Source: SXWH01 sp031374705 (GTDB taxonomy: Bacteria > Verrucomicrobiota > Verrucomicrobiia > Chthoniobacterales > Chthoniobacteraceae). Taken from it: 64,000 nucleotides of DNA. The stretch covers positions 4,228 to 68,227 of the forward strand of contig JANMGP010000060.1 in NCBI GenBank assembly GCA_031374705.1, written 5' to 3'. The translations under genes were made by a program, and so were the position numbers. Positions 1-9,179 of the stretch are shown here, in pieces. Within the stretch, counting starts at the first letter, position 1. Every line of letters starts with the position of its first letter. The notes under the pieces are model-generated. The model made no database searches and was not told the DNA's origin. It worked only from the letters and a program-made list of their open reading frames with translations.

Positions 1-319
1 TCGTGCCGCCGCCAATCGTCGCAGTGCCAGTCACCGTATTCACCAGGCCCGCGGCGAGCGTGATGCTGCCGCTGCCAGTGAGCGTGCCGCCGCCGAGCGT
101 AATCTGGTTGATGTTGACCGCCTGGCTTAGCGTGACCGTGCCCGAATTGATAACGGCATGGTAGAAATTTGGCGCGCTGTTGTTTGGAAAAACGCCGCCG
201 CTCCAGCGTGCTGCGTCGGTCCAGTTGCCCGTGCTGCCGTTCCAGGTAGAAGTGACGTCGGCACGCGCCGCCGCGATGAGCATCGCGAGCACCGTAAAAC
301 TATATGAAAATCGCTGCAT
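1..319 (-). CDS. N-terminus of a secreted beta-strand repeat protein (partial, runs off left edge)
   Basis: The reverse strand reads from an ATG at 319-317 without a stop to the window edge, giving 106 residues. They begin with a classical signal peptide (MQRFSYSFTVLAMLIAAARA, cleavage after ARA). The mature part is rich in Gly, Thr and Asn, with a WNGSTGNWTDAARWSGG stretch and repeated LGGGTLTGSGSITL-type strands. This is the usual opening of verrucomicrobial proteins with autotransporter-associated beta-strand repeats, often ending in PEP-CTERM. The start overlaps the last 20 nt of the upstream RTX-like gene in another frame, so the two may be translationally coupled. No clear ribosome binding site precedes the ATG. 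The function is probably surface attachment or matrix, but the rest of the gene is outside the window. Confidence 0.7.
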   Translation of the reverse strand, partial: MQRFSYSFTVLAMLIAAARADVTSTWNGSTGNWTDAARWSGGVFPNNSAPNFYHAVINSGTVTLSQAVNINQITLGGGTLTGSGSITLAAGLVNTVTGTATIGGGT

Positions 320-3300
320 CGATCGTGTTTGCATGTGTGAGTGCGTCCGGTGACTCGAGGATCGCGAGCAGCTCGTCGTGGGCGACATCGAGTAGGCCGT
401 CGAAGTTTGTGTCGTGGAAAAGCCCCGTGCCCGGCACACCCGCGACCGGTGAAGGCGCCAGGAAATATTCTGACGCTGTGCCCTTGAGTTCGAGTTTGTC
501 GCCCGCAGTCGGGGTGAAATCCACAATATGCGCGTAACTGTCCGTGCCCGGCGTGAGCGATGAGCGATCATCGTAGTATCGGAAATCCACATCCCCGAGG
601 ACGAACGTGTCTGCGTCTGCGCCACCGTCGAGCGTGTCCACCTCGTGGGAACCGGCAAGACCGAGACCGGTGCCGCCTTTGAGAATGTCAGTGCCGTCAC
701 CGCCGTGCAGGTCGTTGTTGCGCGCGTTGCCGGTGATGATGTTTGCCAGAGTGTTCCCCGTGCCGCTGAGCGCGCGGCCTTCGAGGATGAGATTCTCGAG
801 GTTCGCACCGAGCGTGTAGTCGATCACCGCGCGTACCGTGTCGATTCCTGCGCTTGCATTCTCGACGATGACGTCCGCGATCGCATCGACGATGTAACGA
901 TCGTTACCAAGGCCGCCCGCAAGCGTGTCGGCACCGGCACCGCCGTCGAGCAGGTTGGCGAAGTCGTTGCCGGTGATGATATTGTCGAGCTCATTGCCAG
1001 TGCCATTGGCAGCGGCGCCGAGCAGGGTTAATTTTTCGACATTCGCGGCAAGCGGCATCTCGACGTAGGTGCGGACCTCGTCGATTCCGCCCCCCACCGC
1101 TTCGACGACGCTGACGCCGAGCGAGGAAACGACAAACGTGTCGTCGCCCGCGCCGCCGACGAGCTGGTCGGCGCTCGTTCCGGCGCGCGCGCCGTAGCCG
1201 AGCAACTGCACCGCGTCGATCTCCTCGAACGCCGTCGTGCTCTGGCTGCCGTTGACGAAAATCTTCACCCCTTTGACGAGATAATCGGTCTGCGCAAACG
1301 ACACGGTGAAATCGGCGACCGCGGCCGGAGTCGGATCGGTGCCGGAGAAGACGGTGTGAAAAACGTCGGACGTATCGAGGAGATCGATGCGGGTGACGAA
1401 GCCGTTGGCACCCGTCTCGCGCACCACCACGCCGGTCGCCAGCACCGGGCTGGTGTAGCCGAGCGTGAGGAACTGGGGACCGGAATTGCCCGTGTTCTGC
1501 CCCCACACGGCGGATTGCGCGTTTGGGTTGGAGTAGCCGGAGACGTTGTTGGGCGCGCCGAGCGCGTTCGCGGCGGAGTAAATCGTGGGGCTGAACTGCA
1601 CGGAGAAGGCGATCACCTGGCTCGCCCACTGGCCGAGGATGGGGCTGTCCGAGTAGAGCGTGTCGTTGCCGTCGCCGCCGTCGAGGATATCCGCGCCTTC
1701 GCCGCCCTCGAGCGTGTCATTGCCGCCGCCGCCGCGCAGCGTGTCCGCGAGCGCGAGGCCACGGAGCGTGTCGGCGAGGCCGGTGCCGGTGAAGTCGAAC
1801 TTCTCGAAGTTGGAGAAGACGACTTGAAAGTTGGCGGGGTCGGAGGTGGTCAGCGTGCCCGTGCCGGTGGCGGCGTTCAGCGCGGAAAAATATGCGCCCT
1901 GCGTGCCGGTGGTCAGCGCGCTCCAGTCGAGCTTCAGCGTGTCGATGCCGGCGGCGCTGTCCACGTTGTCGCTCCCGCGGCGCACGTCGAAGAAATCGTC
2001 GCCGCCGGGTCCGGTGAAAATGTCATTCTTTACCGTGCCGATGACTTGGAAACTTTCGACATTCGCCGTGTTGAGCTGGTCCACGATCGCGTTGTTCGAG
2101 ACGTTGCGCCGGACGTAGCCATTCGCGCCGGAGACGACGCCAGTGACCGTTGCGTCGTCGCCCACCGAGTAGTCGAGGAAGAGCGTGTCGGTGCCGCCGC
2201 CGCCATCAATGTAGTCGATGCCAAGGCCGGACCGGATGATGTCGTTGCCGTTGCCGGTTCGGATGTCGTTATTCACGCGGCCGAGCTGCGTGATCTCGTC
2301 GTTGTTGCTGCCGGTGCGGAGGTTGCCGATGATTTCGAAATTGCGCGCGTAGGCGCCGTTCGGGAGCTCGATCGAAGTGGGCGCGCGACTGTCGAACAGG
2401 ATCGGCAGGGTGACGTTGTCGATATTCCACGCGAGGAGCGTGTCCACGCCGTCGCCGCCATCGAGCTTATCGATCCGTCCGCTTGTGTCGCCGATGTCGA
2501 GCTTCACCGTATCGTTGCCCGGCCCGGCGTTGACGGTGTGGTTTCCAAAGGCCACGTCGATCGTGTCGTCGCCGTCGCCGCCTTCCACGAGGTCGTCGCC
2601 ATTGAAGGCGAAGATCGTGTCGTTGCCGCCGTTGCCGATGAGGATGTCGGTGAGGTTGCTCCCGTAGAAGAGGTCCGCTTTTGATCCGCCGGTGATCTGC
2701 ACGCGGTCGAAGTCCTGCGCGAAGAGACGGTCAACGATCGCGTTGGTCGTCAGGTCGCGCCGGACGTAGTAGATGCCGCTTTCAAACAACACCCCGGTGA
2801 CGTTCGTGTCGCCCACGGAGTAGTCGAGGATGAGCAAATCGGTCCCGCCGCCGCCTTGGATGTAGTCATCGCCGAGGCCGGGGTTGATGGTGTCGTCGCC
2901 ATTGCCGAGGTTGATGGAGTTACTCACCCGGCCGGTCTCGATGATGTAGTCGTTGCCCGAGCCGGAGACGAGGACGGAGATCCGCTCGAAATTACGGAAG
3001 TAGCTGCCATCGGTGAAATCGAACGAGTTCGTCTGCCCGCCGATGAACGTGATCGCCTGCGTCTGGTTGCCGAAGTCCGCCCCGAGCGTGTCGAAGCCGG
3101 CGCCACCATCGAGCTGCATCTTCACCGGCCCCTGATGGGTGTTGGTGGAGAGGTTTCCGCCCGGAGAGACGTTGTAAACGAGGTCGTCGCCGTCGCCGCC
3201 GTCGAACACGTCGTTACCGTAGCCACCGGACGGAAACTCGGTGACGGTGATCGTGTCGTTGCCCGGCCCGCCGGAGACGTTGTCGCTGCCGGTGCGGGGC

Positions 3301-5735
3301 AGGAAGCTGTCGTTACCCGTGCCGCCAAGCAGAGTGTCGCCAATGCCAGCCGCGCTGTAGGAGCCGCGGATCGTGTCATTGCCGTCGCCGCCATCGATGT
3401 AGTCGGGGCTCGTGAAACTGCTGTTGCCGGTGCCGTAAAGGATGTCATCGCCGCCGAGGCCGAGGAACCGGTCGCTGCCGTCGGTGCCGAGGATTGCGTC
3501 GGCCTTACTCGTGCCGGTGACTTGGAGGCTCTCGATTTGGTTGTAGAAGAAGTAGTCGGGCAGCACCGAGCCGTTCGCCACCAGCGCGCGCCAGATCGCG
3601 CTGCCGCCGTTGTTGGTCACGCCGGTCAGCAGCGCCGTGTCGCCGATGGAAAAATCGAGGACCAGCGTGTCGGTGCCCGGTCCGCCGAAGACGTTATCCT
3701 GGCCCAAGCCGGGCGCGAAATAATCGTCGCCCCCGTTGCCGTGCAGGTTGTTGTTGAATTGCCCGGGCGTTATGAACGAGTCATTCGCCGACCCGCCGAC
3801 CATGTGTTTGAGCCGCTCGAAGTTCCGCGCATACGCGCCGTTGGCAAAAACGAAGTCCGTCGGCGTCGCTTCGTTCCAGATGATCGGCACGGTCTGGTTG
3901 GAAAAATCCGCCGAGAACGTGTCGAAGCCGCTGCCACCATCGAGCTGCATAAGCGAGTCGGCCGCGAGCGCCGGGGGGAAGCCGCCACCGCCGAACGCGA
4001 CATTTTCCACCAGGTCATCGCCCGCGCCGCCGTCGAAAATGTCGAGCCCGCCGATGGTGCCGTTGTAGCCCGTGTTGCTCGGGTGCGCCCCTTGCCCGCT
4101 GATAGTGTCATTTCCGTCGCCGCCGTAGAGCCGATCCCCGCCACCGGTGCCACCGAGGTAATCATTCCCGCCGAGCCCGTAGAAGATGTCGCTGATGCCC
4201 GTGCCGCCGAACCCGGTGGCGTTGGCATCGCCGCCCGTAAGGAGGTCGTTGTAGGGGGAGCCGGTGATCTCGAAATCCTCGATGCCGGAATAAAGATACC
4301 CGTCCACCGAGACCGTGCCGTCCACCGACTTTCGCGTGGTGCTGCCAAAGGCCATTGTCACCGCGCCGAAGCTGCCGAGCATCGAGAAGTCGATGATCAG
4401 CGTGTCCTCACCGGCCCCGCCGTTGATGTAATCCGGCCCGGCGGTGAAATTGCTGATGTTCCCGCCGCCACGCAGCGGCGAGAACTTGTTGTTACCCGCC
4501 GAGCCGGTGAGCGAGTCGCCGTAGAGCGTGCCGATGATGTTCTCGAAATTCGGCGCGGAGAAACCGACCGCACCGCCCGTGCCCTGGCCGGTGGCGAGGT
4601 CGAACGTGGTGCCGATTTTGACCCCGGAAAAGGTCGTCAGATAAACGCCGCTCATGTCGAGGGTGTCCACGCCGTCGCCGCCGTCGAGCGTGTCACCAAT
4701 CACGCCGCCGATGGGCATGCCGTTGACGTCGAACTTGGGATAAAGATTGATATCCTGCGGATAATTCGGACCGAACTCCGTGTATTTCGAACTCGCCGCC
4801 ACGATGTAGTCATCGCCCGTGCCGCCATAGAGTTTGTCCACGCCAAAGCTGGCAATAATCAAGTCGTTGCCCGGGCCACCGTAAACTTCGTTGTCGCCTC
4901 CGCCGACATTGATTTGGTCATCGCCCGCCTCCCCATGGACGAGGTCGCTACCGCCGCCTGTCTCAACGAGATCGTCGCCTTCACCCGCAAAGACGGTGTC
5001 GCTCGGAGTGCGCGCGTCACGCGGGTCAGGGTTCTCCGGATTATCGATAGGGAAGTTGAGCGTCTTGATGATGTCGTTCCCGCTGCCGCTGCTGACGTAG
5101 TGCCCCTGGAAATTGGAATACCAGAGCACGTCATTCGGCGCCTTGATCCGCAGATCCAACACGTCATTGCCGCTGCCCGTGGCGATGTCGCGCACGCCTT
5201 CAAAATCCGACACGCTCGCGCCGCCGGCAAAGCTGAGCGATTGCGTCGGCCCGGTGGTGATGAGGATCGCCGCGGTCTGATCGGAAAAATCGACGCTGAC
5301 CGTATCGAATCCCGCGCCGGCGAGGATCACGTCGTTGCGCTCGGGATCCTGGGTCGGGCCGCGGAGTGTGCCGACATCAAGGAAATCATTGCCCGCGCCG
5401 CCCTCGATCCGCGACACGCCCGCGCCGAGGATCAGCACGTCGTCGAATCCGCTCCCGATCAGCACTTCAAAACCTGCGACCGTTCCCGTCGGCAGCACGA
5501 GCGCGCGACCGTGCGCGCCGGTGCCGAGCACGAGGTCGATTTTCGCGGCATCGGCGGAATGTGCCGCCGAGAGCGTGTCGCGCCCCACGCCGCCATCGAG
5601 CGAGTCGATGCCGGGACTGAACGTCACGAAGTCATCGCCACCTGCCGCGGCGATTGTGTCGTTGCCCGCGCCGCCATCGATGAAATTGAACGCGTCGCTG
5701 CCGGTGAGCGTGTCGTTGAACGGCGAGCCTTCCAC
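300..5735 (-). CDS. C-terminal part of giant RTX-like (haemolysin-type calcium-binding repeat) protein, frameshifted from 5624-8836
   Basis: This frame encodes 1811 residues made mostly of glycine/aspartate nonapeptides of the GGxGxDxux type (for example GGAGNDTI, GGDGNDTL), which fold into calcium-loaded beta-rolls in RTX proteins. The repeats come in blocks separated by beta-rich spacers. Around residues 1370-1513 there is a non-repeat discoidin-like sandwich (motifs TGVVVRETGANGF, KGVKIFVNGSQS, EEIDAVQLLG). The last 100 residues (AHIVDF, DKLELKG, GTGLFHDTNFDG) match the usual end of RTX proteins, often linked to type I secretion. The frame has no plausible independent start: it opens inside a repeat (VEGSPFNDTLTGSD). 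It continues the upstream frame after loss of one base near 5736. If the frameshift is an artefact, the whole protein is about 2845 residues. Role inferred: extracellular adhesin or matrix protein. Confidence 0.85.
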   Translation of the reverse strand: MEGSPFNDTLTGSDAFNFIDGGAGNDTIAAAGGDDFVTFSPGIDSLDGGVGRDTLSAAHSADAAKIDLVLGTGAHGRALVLPTGTVAGFEVLIGSGFDDVLILGAGVSRIEGGAGNDFLDVGTLRGPTQDPERNDVILAGAGFDTVSVDFSDQTAAILITTGPTQSLSFAGGASVSDFEGVRDIATGSGNDVLDLRIKAPNDVLWYSNFQGHYVSSGSGNDIIKTLNFPIDNPENPDPRDARTPSDTVFAGEGDDLVETGGGSDLVHGEAGDDQINVGGGDNEVYGGPGNDLIIASFGVDKLYGGTGDDYIVAASSKYTEFGPNYPQDINLYPKFDVNGMPIGGVIGDTLDGGDGVDTLDMSGVYLTTFSGVKIGTTFDLATGQGTGGAVGFSAPNFENIIGTLYGDSLTGSAGNNKFSPLRGGGNISNFTAGPDYINGGAGEDTLIIDFSMLGSFGAVTMAFGSTTRKSVDGTVSVDGYLYSGIEDFEITGSPYNDLLTGGDANATGFGGTGISDIFYGLGGNDYLGGTGGGDRLYGGDGNDTISGQGAHPSNTGYNGTIGGLDIFDGGAGDDLVENVAFGGGGFPPALAADSLMQLDGGSGFDTFSADFSNQTVPIIWNEATPTDFVFANGAYARNFERLKHMVGGSANDSFITPGQFNNNLHGNGGDDYFAPGLGQDNVFGGPGTDTLVLDFSIGDTALLTGVTNNGGSAIWRALVANGSVLPDYFFYNQIESLQVTGTSKADAILGTDGSDRFLGLGGDDILYGTGNSSFTSPDYIDGGDGNDTIRGSYSAAGIGDTLLGGTGNDSFLPRTGSDNVSGGPGNDTITVTEFPSGGYGNDVFDGGDGDDLVYNVSPGGNLSTNTHQGPVKMQLDGGAGFDTLGADFGNQTQAITFIGGQTNSFDFTDGSYFRNFERISVLVSGSGNDYIIETGRVSNSINLGNGDDTINPGLGDDYIQGGGGTDLLILDYSVGDTNVTGVLFESGIYYVRRDLTTNAIVDRLFAQDFDRVQITGGSKADLFYGSNLTDILIGNGGNDTIFAFNGDDLVEGGDGDDTIDVAFGNHTVNAGPGNDTVKLDIGDTSGRIDKLDGGDGVDTLLAWNIDNVTLPILFDSRAPTSIELPNGAYARNFEIIGNLRTGSNNDEITQLGRVNNDIRTGNGNDIIRSGLGIDYIDGGGGTDTLFLDYSVGDDATVTGVVSGANGYVRRNVSNNAIVDQLNTANVESFQVIGTVKNDIFTGPGGDDFFDVRRGSDNVDSAAGIDTLKLDWSALTTGTQGAYFSALNAATGTGTLTTSDPANFQVVFSNFEKFDFTGTGLADTLRGLALADTLRGGGGNDTLEGGEGADILDGGDGNDTLYSDSPILGQWASQVIAFSVQFSPTIYSAANALGAPNNVSGYSNPNAQSAVWGQNTGNSGPQFLTLGYTSPVLATGVVVRETGANGFVTRIDLLDTSDVFHTVFSGTDPTPAAVADFTVSFAQTDYLVKGVKIFVNGSQSTTAFEEIDAVQLLGYGARAGTSADQLVGGAGDDTFVVSSLGVSVVEAVGGGIDEVRTYVEMPLAANVEKLTLLGAAANGTGNELDNIITGNDFANLLDGGAGADTLAGGLGNDRYIVDAIADVIVENASAGIDTVRAVIDYTLGANLENLILEGRALSGTGNTLANIITGNARNNDLHGGDGTDILKGGTGLGLAGSHEVDTLDGGADADTFVLGDVDFRYYDDRSSLTPGTDSYAHIVDFTPTAGDKLELKGTASEYFLAPSPVAGVPGTGLFHDTNFDGLLDVAHDELLAILESPDALTHANTIDAAIFI

Positions 5736-8700
5736 CTCTCGACATTCAGGATCGTGTCGCCCTGCGCGTCGCCGCCGCTCGCGGTGAGCGTGGCGAGGTT
5801 GATGTTCACCGCCGCCGTGGAGCGGATGTAGGAGATCAGGTCGTTGCCGTCGCCACCGTCGAGGATGTCCGCGCCCGCGCCGCCCTCGAGGAAGTCGTCG
5901 CCGCCGCGGCCTTCGAGCTGGTCGTTGCCGCCGAGGCCCGAGAGATCGTCGTGGCCATCCGCGCCGATGAGCGTGTCGCCAAAGCCGTTCGATCCCTCGA
6001 TGCGCTCGATGGAAATAAACGTGTCACCCGCCGCGTCACCACCGTGGACACCCGTCGTGAGATTTACCGTCACCGCCGCGCTCGCGCCGGAAAAACTCAC
6101 CGAGTCGGTCTCGGAGCCGCCATCGAGCACGTCCGCTCCCGGCCCGCCTTCCAGTTCGTCCTGGCCGGCCCCGCCGGAGAGCGTGTCATTCCCCGCGCCG
6201 CCGATGAGCAGGTCCAGCCCCGCGTCGCCGGAGAGCGAGTCATTCCCCGCGCCGCCGCGCAGGTGATCGTTGCCGTCGCCGCCGGTCAGCACCGCGCGCG
6301 TGAGCACATCGGCGGCGAGCGTGATGCGGTCGTCCTGCAAGCCGCCAGCGCCGCGGATTTCCGTGCCCACATCCTCGTATTCGTAATACTCGCGCCCTTT
6401 CGAAGTCGTGCGCGCTGTGTAGTTGATTCCGTTCTGCTCCGTCCCCGCCGCGCCGCCGACGTGCCGGATGTCGAAGGTCTCCACTCCATCAACGAGACTG
6501 CCGTAGAGCCGCTGCGGCGCCTCCGGTCCCACGTTGAGCGTCGTGATGCCTTGGAAAATGGAGGCGAGCTTCGGCTTGTCGGTCCCTTTGAAATCGAACT
6601 CGAACACCGTCACCTCCGGCAGCGAGATGCGGAAGGTGTGCTCGATGTCCGGCAGCGGCCCCGGCAGCTCCACGCCGACGCGGACGTATGCGCTCAGCGC
6701 GGAGGTCAGCTTGCCGCTCGCATCGAAAACGCGGAACGGCGAGAACGCGACCTGAGCGAGAACCTCGTCGAGATGCACCTTCCCGTCGGCGTCTGGATCG
6801 GCAAAGGAAACCTGCACATTCGCATCCACCCCGCCGCCGACGCCGGCCTCGACAATCACGGGGCTGACCGCGAGCGCGACGTTGATGTCCGCGGTCAGCT
6901 CGGCCATCGAGATCGGCTGCCCCTGCGCGTTCTTCGGCACGACCATGTAGAAGCCGTTGAAAATGTCCGCCAGCGAGCCGCCGGGCGCGATCGACTGCCT
7001 GAGCCCGCGCGTATTGAAACCAAAGTCGAGTTCGTAGCGAATCTTGCCCTGGCCCTCCACGCGCACGCCGAGCGGCCACTGGATCAGGAGCAGCTCATCG
7101 ATGTCGTAGAGCGAGATGTTCTGCGTGGCGTTGTCCAGCGTGAAAAGGTCCACGTCCTTTCCGAGCAGCAGCTTGAAGGCGGTCTGCGGATTATCGAGGA
7201 TCGGGAACTGCAAGCCCTGCCCCTCGTTCGTGGTGCCCGGGATGTCCTTCGGGAAATCGCCAATTGCAGCAAGGAACTGCGCTGCGAGCGGGCTCTGCTG
7301 GATCGCGGTGAGCGCGCTGCCCACCGTCTGCGCCGTCTGTTGCGCCAGTTCAAAGAGCGGCGTGCGCGGATCCGCCCCGCCGAGGAGCGTGAAATCGCCG
7401 AGGTCGATGCGCACATTCTCTGCGCCGGTCGTCGGGACGGAGTTGGCGATCTCGACGATCTTCGCCAGCAGATCGAATCGATCCGCCTCCGCCTGCGTAA
7501 TCGTGCCGGTGGCCAGCGCGATGTCCATCAGCGTGTCCGGCACCGCCGAGCTGATGCCGTGGAAGAACTCCAGCACCGGGATCGGGTCGCGCACCGCATC
7601 GATAATCGGCTGAAAAGGCTCCGAAATTTGGCGGATTTTCGCGAGGATCGGCGCGGCGAACTCCGAGAAAAACGAGCCGAGGCCGATATTCACGTGCTCG
7701 AACTTGAGCGTCGGCACGCTGCCGAAGTTCGCGTTCGCGTCGAGCGGGTTCACCGACGCGGTGTTGAAGTCCCACTTAAATCGGAAGTCGGTCGCAAGGT
7801 CCGGCAGCGTCGCCGAGCCGAAGTCGCCCGCGAGATGCAGATTCACGTTGGCGTTGCCGGACAGAGTTGCGTCGATCAAGTCCGGGTCGCCGGTGAGTTC
7901 GTTCAGCCGCAGCTTGCCGTCGTTGTTTCCGCCGGTGCCGGGGTCTTTGAGATCGATGGCGAAAGTCCCTCCCAGCGAAGTCGGCGTCCCCGCAAGATCG
8001 GTCGCCGTGAATTGCAGCGGCCCGAGGTGCGCCTGCGCATTCAGATCGGGGATCGCGACGTTGAGCGTGAGGTTCAGCTCGTTCGCATTCGCGGTCGTGA
8101 GGAAGACTCCCTGCGCATCCACGCCCAGCTCGAAGTTGAACTGGTAGCCCAGCGACGTCTGCGCCGTGCCGCTCGAGCTGAAGCCGACGCGCGGAATCCC
8201 GAAGTTCGCGTCGAGCGGCGACGTCGTCGTGTGCGTTTTTCCGGTGACAAAATTCAGCCGCACGTCGCTCGCAGTGACGGTCACGCTGAGATCGCCCGTC
8301 GAGAGCGACAGCCCGCCCAGCGCCGCGGTGACTGCGTCGTCGACCTGCTGTGTGGTGAAAGGCCCCGCGCCTTGCAGCGTGTCGAGCCCGGCGAAGATCG
8401 CCGTCTTCAGCGCCGCGATGTGCTTCAGCGGCCCCGCGCCCGCGTCGAACGACTCCTTCAACTTCGTCCCGACCAGCGGCAAATTTTCCGCGAACACCTG
8501 CGCGCCGAGCGCCGCATCGATCGGCGCGAAGAAATCGTTTATCCCGGCTTTGAGCGCATTCACCTGCGCCTGCGTCACCGAACTCTCCGGCCCGGCCGCG
8601 GCGAGCATCACGCCACGCTCAGGCGGCTGGAAGAACTGCACCGCGGGTGCGGCCTCAACGGCGGCGACTGGCTGCGCGAAGGCCACGCGGCCCATCGGCA

Positions 8701-8836
8701 CCCAGGCAAAGTCCGCCACCGGCGCGATGGCGAAAAAATCCGGCGCGGGCGGCGCGGGTTCAGGAAAGATATCGCGATGCCCGATCTCATCGAAACCGTC
8801 ATCGTCCTCCTTATCGAAGTGGTTTGGCTTTCTCAT
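5624..8836 (-). CDS. N-terminal part of giant RTX-like protein, ends early by frameshift near 5736
   Basis: Translation starts most plausibly at the ATG at 8836 (MRKPNHFDKEDDDGFDE), which overlaps the stop of the upstream mini-ORF in an ATGA arrangement. There is no classical N-terminal signal peptide, as is usual for type I secreted RTX proteins. Residues 1 to about 840 form a non-repetitive, beta-rich region of unknown fold. RTX nonapeptides then begin (GGDGNDHLRGGAGNDSLSGD). After the sequence NVE at 5746-5738 the frame leaves the repeat pattern and becomes Arg/Ser/Thr-rich until a stop at 5624. The neighbouring frame carries the expected continuation, and only one base is missing. The two parts are therefore one gene, either truly broken or mis-sequenced. 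The first 189 codons of the longer open frame upstream of 8836 are not protein-like and were left out. Confidence 0.8.
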   Translation of the reverse strand: MRKPNHFDKEDDDGFDEIGHRDIFPEPAPPAPDFFAIAPVADFAWVPMGRVAFAQPVAAVEAAPAVQFFQPPERGVMLAAAGPESSVTQAQVNALKAGINDFFAPIDAALGAQVFAENLPLVGTKLKESFDAGAGPLKHIAALKTAIFAGLDTLQGAGPFTTQQVDDAVTAALGGLSLSTGDLSVTVTASDVRLNFVTGKTHTTTSPLDANFGIPRVGFSSSGTAQTSLGYQFNFELGVDAQGVFLTTANANELNLTLNVAIPDLNAQAHLGPLQFTATDLAGTPTSLGGTFAIDLKDPGTGGNNDGKLRLNELTGDPDLIDATLSGNANVNLHLAGDFGSATLPDLATDFRFKWDFNTASVNPLDANANFGSVPTLKFEHVNIGLGSFFSEFAAPILAKIRQISEPFQPIIDAVRDPIPVLEFFHGISSAVPDTLMDIALATGTITQAEADRFDLLAKIVEIANSVPTTGAENVRIDLGDFTLLGGADPRTPLFELAQQTAQTVGSALTAIQQSPLAAQFLAAIGDFPKDIPGTTNEGQGLQFPILDNPQTAFKLLLGKDVDLFTLDNATQNISLYDIDELLLIQWPLGVRVEGQGKIRYELDFGFNTRGLRQSIAPGGSLADIFNGFYMVVPKNAQGQPISMAELTADINVALAVSPVIVEAGVGGGVDANVQVSFADPDADGKVHLDEVLAQVAFSPFRVFDASGKLTSALSAYVRVGVELPGPLPDIEHTFRISLPEVTVFEFDFKGTDKPKLASIFQGITTLNVGPEAPQRLYGSLVDGVETFDIRHVGGAAGTEQNGINYTARTTSKGREYYEYEDVGTEIRGAGGLQDDRITLAADVLTRAVLTGGDGNDHLRGGAGNDSLSGDAGLDLLIGGAGNDTLSGGAGQDELEGGPGADVLDGGSETDSVSFSGASAAVTVNLTTGVHGGDAAGDTFISIERIEGSNGFGDTLIGADGHDDLSGLGGNDQLEGRGGDDFLEGGAGADILDGGDGNDLISYIRSTAAVNINLATLTASGGDAQGDTILNVERWKARRSTTRSPAATRSISSMAARATTQSPRQVAMTS

Positions 8837-9030
8837 ATGGTGGGTTTGGTGGGCGCGATGTAACGGGTATTCAGGTTCACGAGGGCGAACAGGAACGAGC
8901 CAGAGTCGTTGAAGTTCGTGGTCCCGACGGCGACGCGGCCCTGATAGTTGACGAGCTGCGGCACCTGCGCGTGGAGCGCGGCGGCGGAGAAAAACAGGAG
9001 GGCAAGCGCTCGGGTGATGATGGTTTTCAT
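8833..9030 (-). CDS. Short secreted protein or truncated remnant, overlapping the RTX-like gene
   Basis: This is a 65-codon frame with a convincing signal peptide (MKTIITRALALLFFSAAALHA). The mature start, QVPQLVNYQGRVAVGTTNF, resembles the opening of long verrucomicrobial secreted or fibre-like proteins, an assignment made from memory of that family. Here the similarity stops after FLFALVN, and the frame ends 16 residues later at a TGA sharing bases with the ATG of the RTX-like gene (ATGA). It could be a real small exported protein coupled to the RTX gene, or the stub of a larger gene cut by rearrangement. Confidence 0.5.
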   Translation of the reverse strand: MKTIITRALALLFFSAAALHAQVPQLVNYQGRVAVGTTNFNDSGSFLFALVNLNTRYIAPTKPTI

Positions 9031-9179
9031 AAGGTGGATGCAGCGGCCCGGTTAAGGATGAGCCGTCATTCCCCATGAGCGAAACGCCGGCAAAAAGGCT
9101 CACGCGCCGCGAAATTATTTTTCGCGCATGAGCCTTTTCTCCTCGGGATCGCTCATGTAACAGCGATGATCTCACTCCG

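Noticed and set aside
2856..8863. Very long plus-strand open frames (991 and 970 codons) opposite the RTX gene
   Set aside because: They mirror the codon pattern of the RTX repeats, are rich in Arg, Val, Ala and Glu without domain motifs, and are explained by the high GC at third positions of the real gene.
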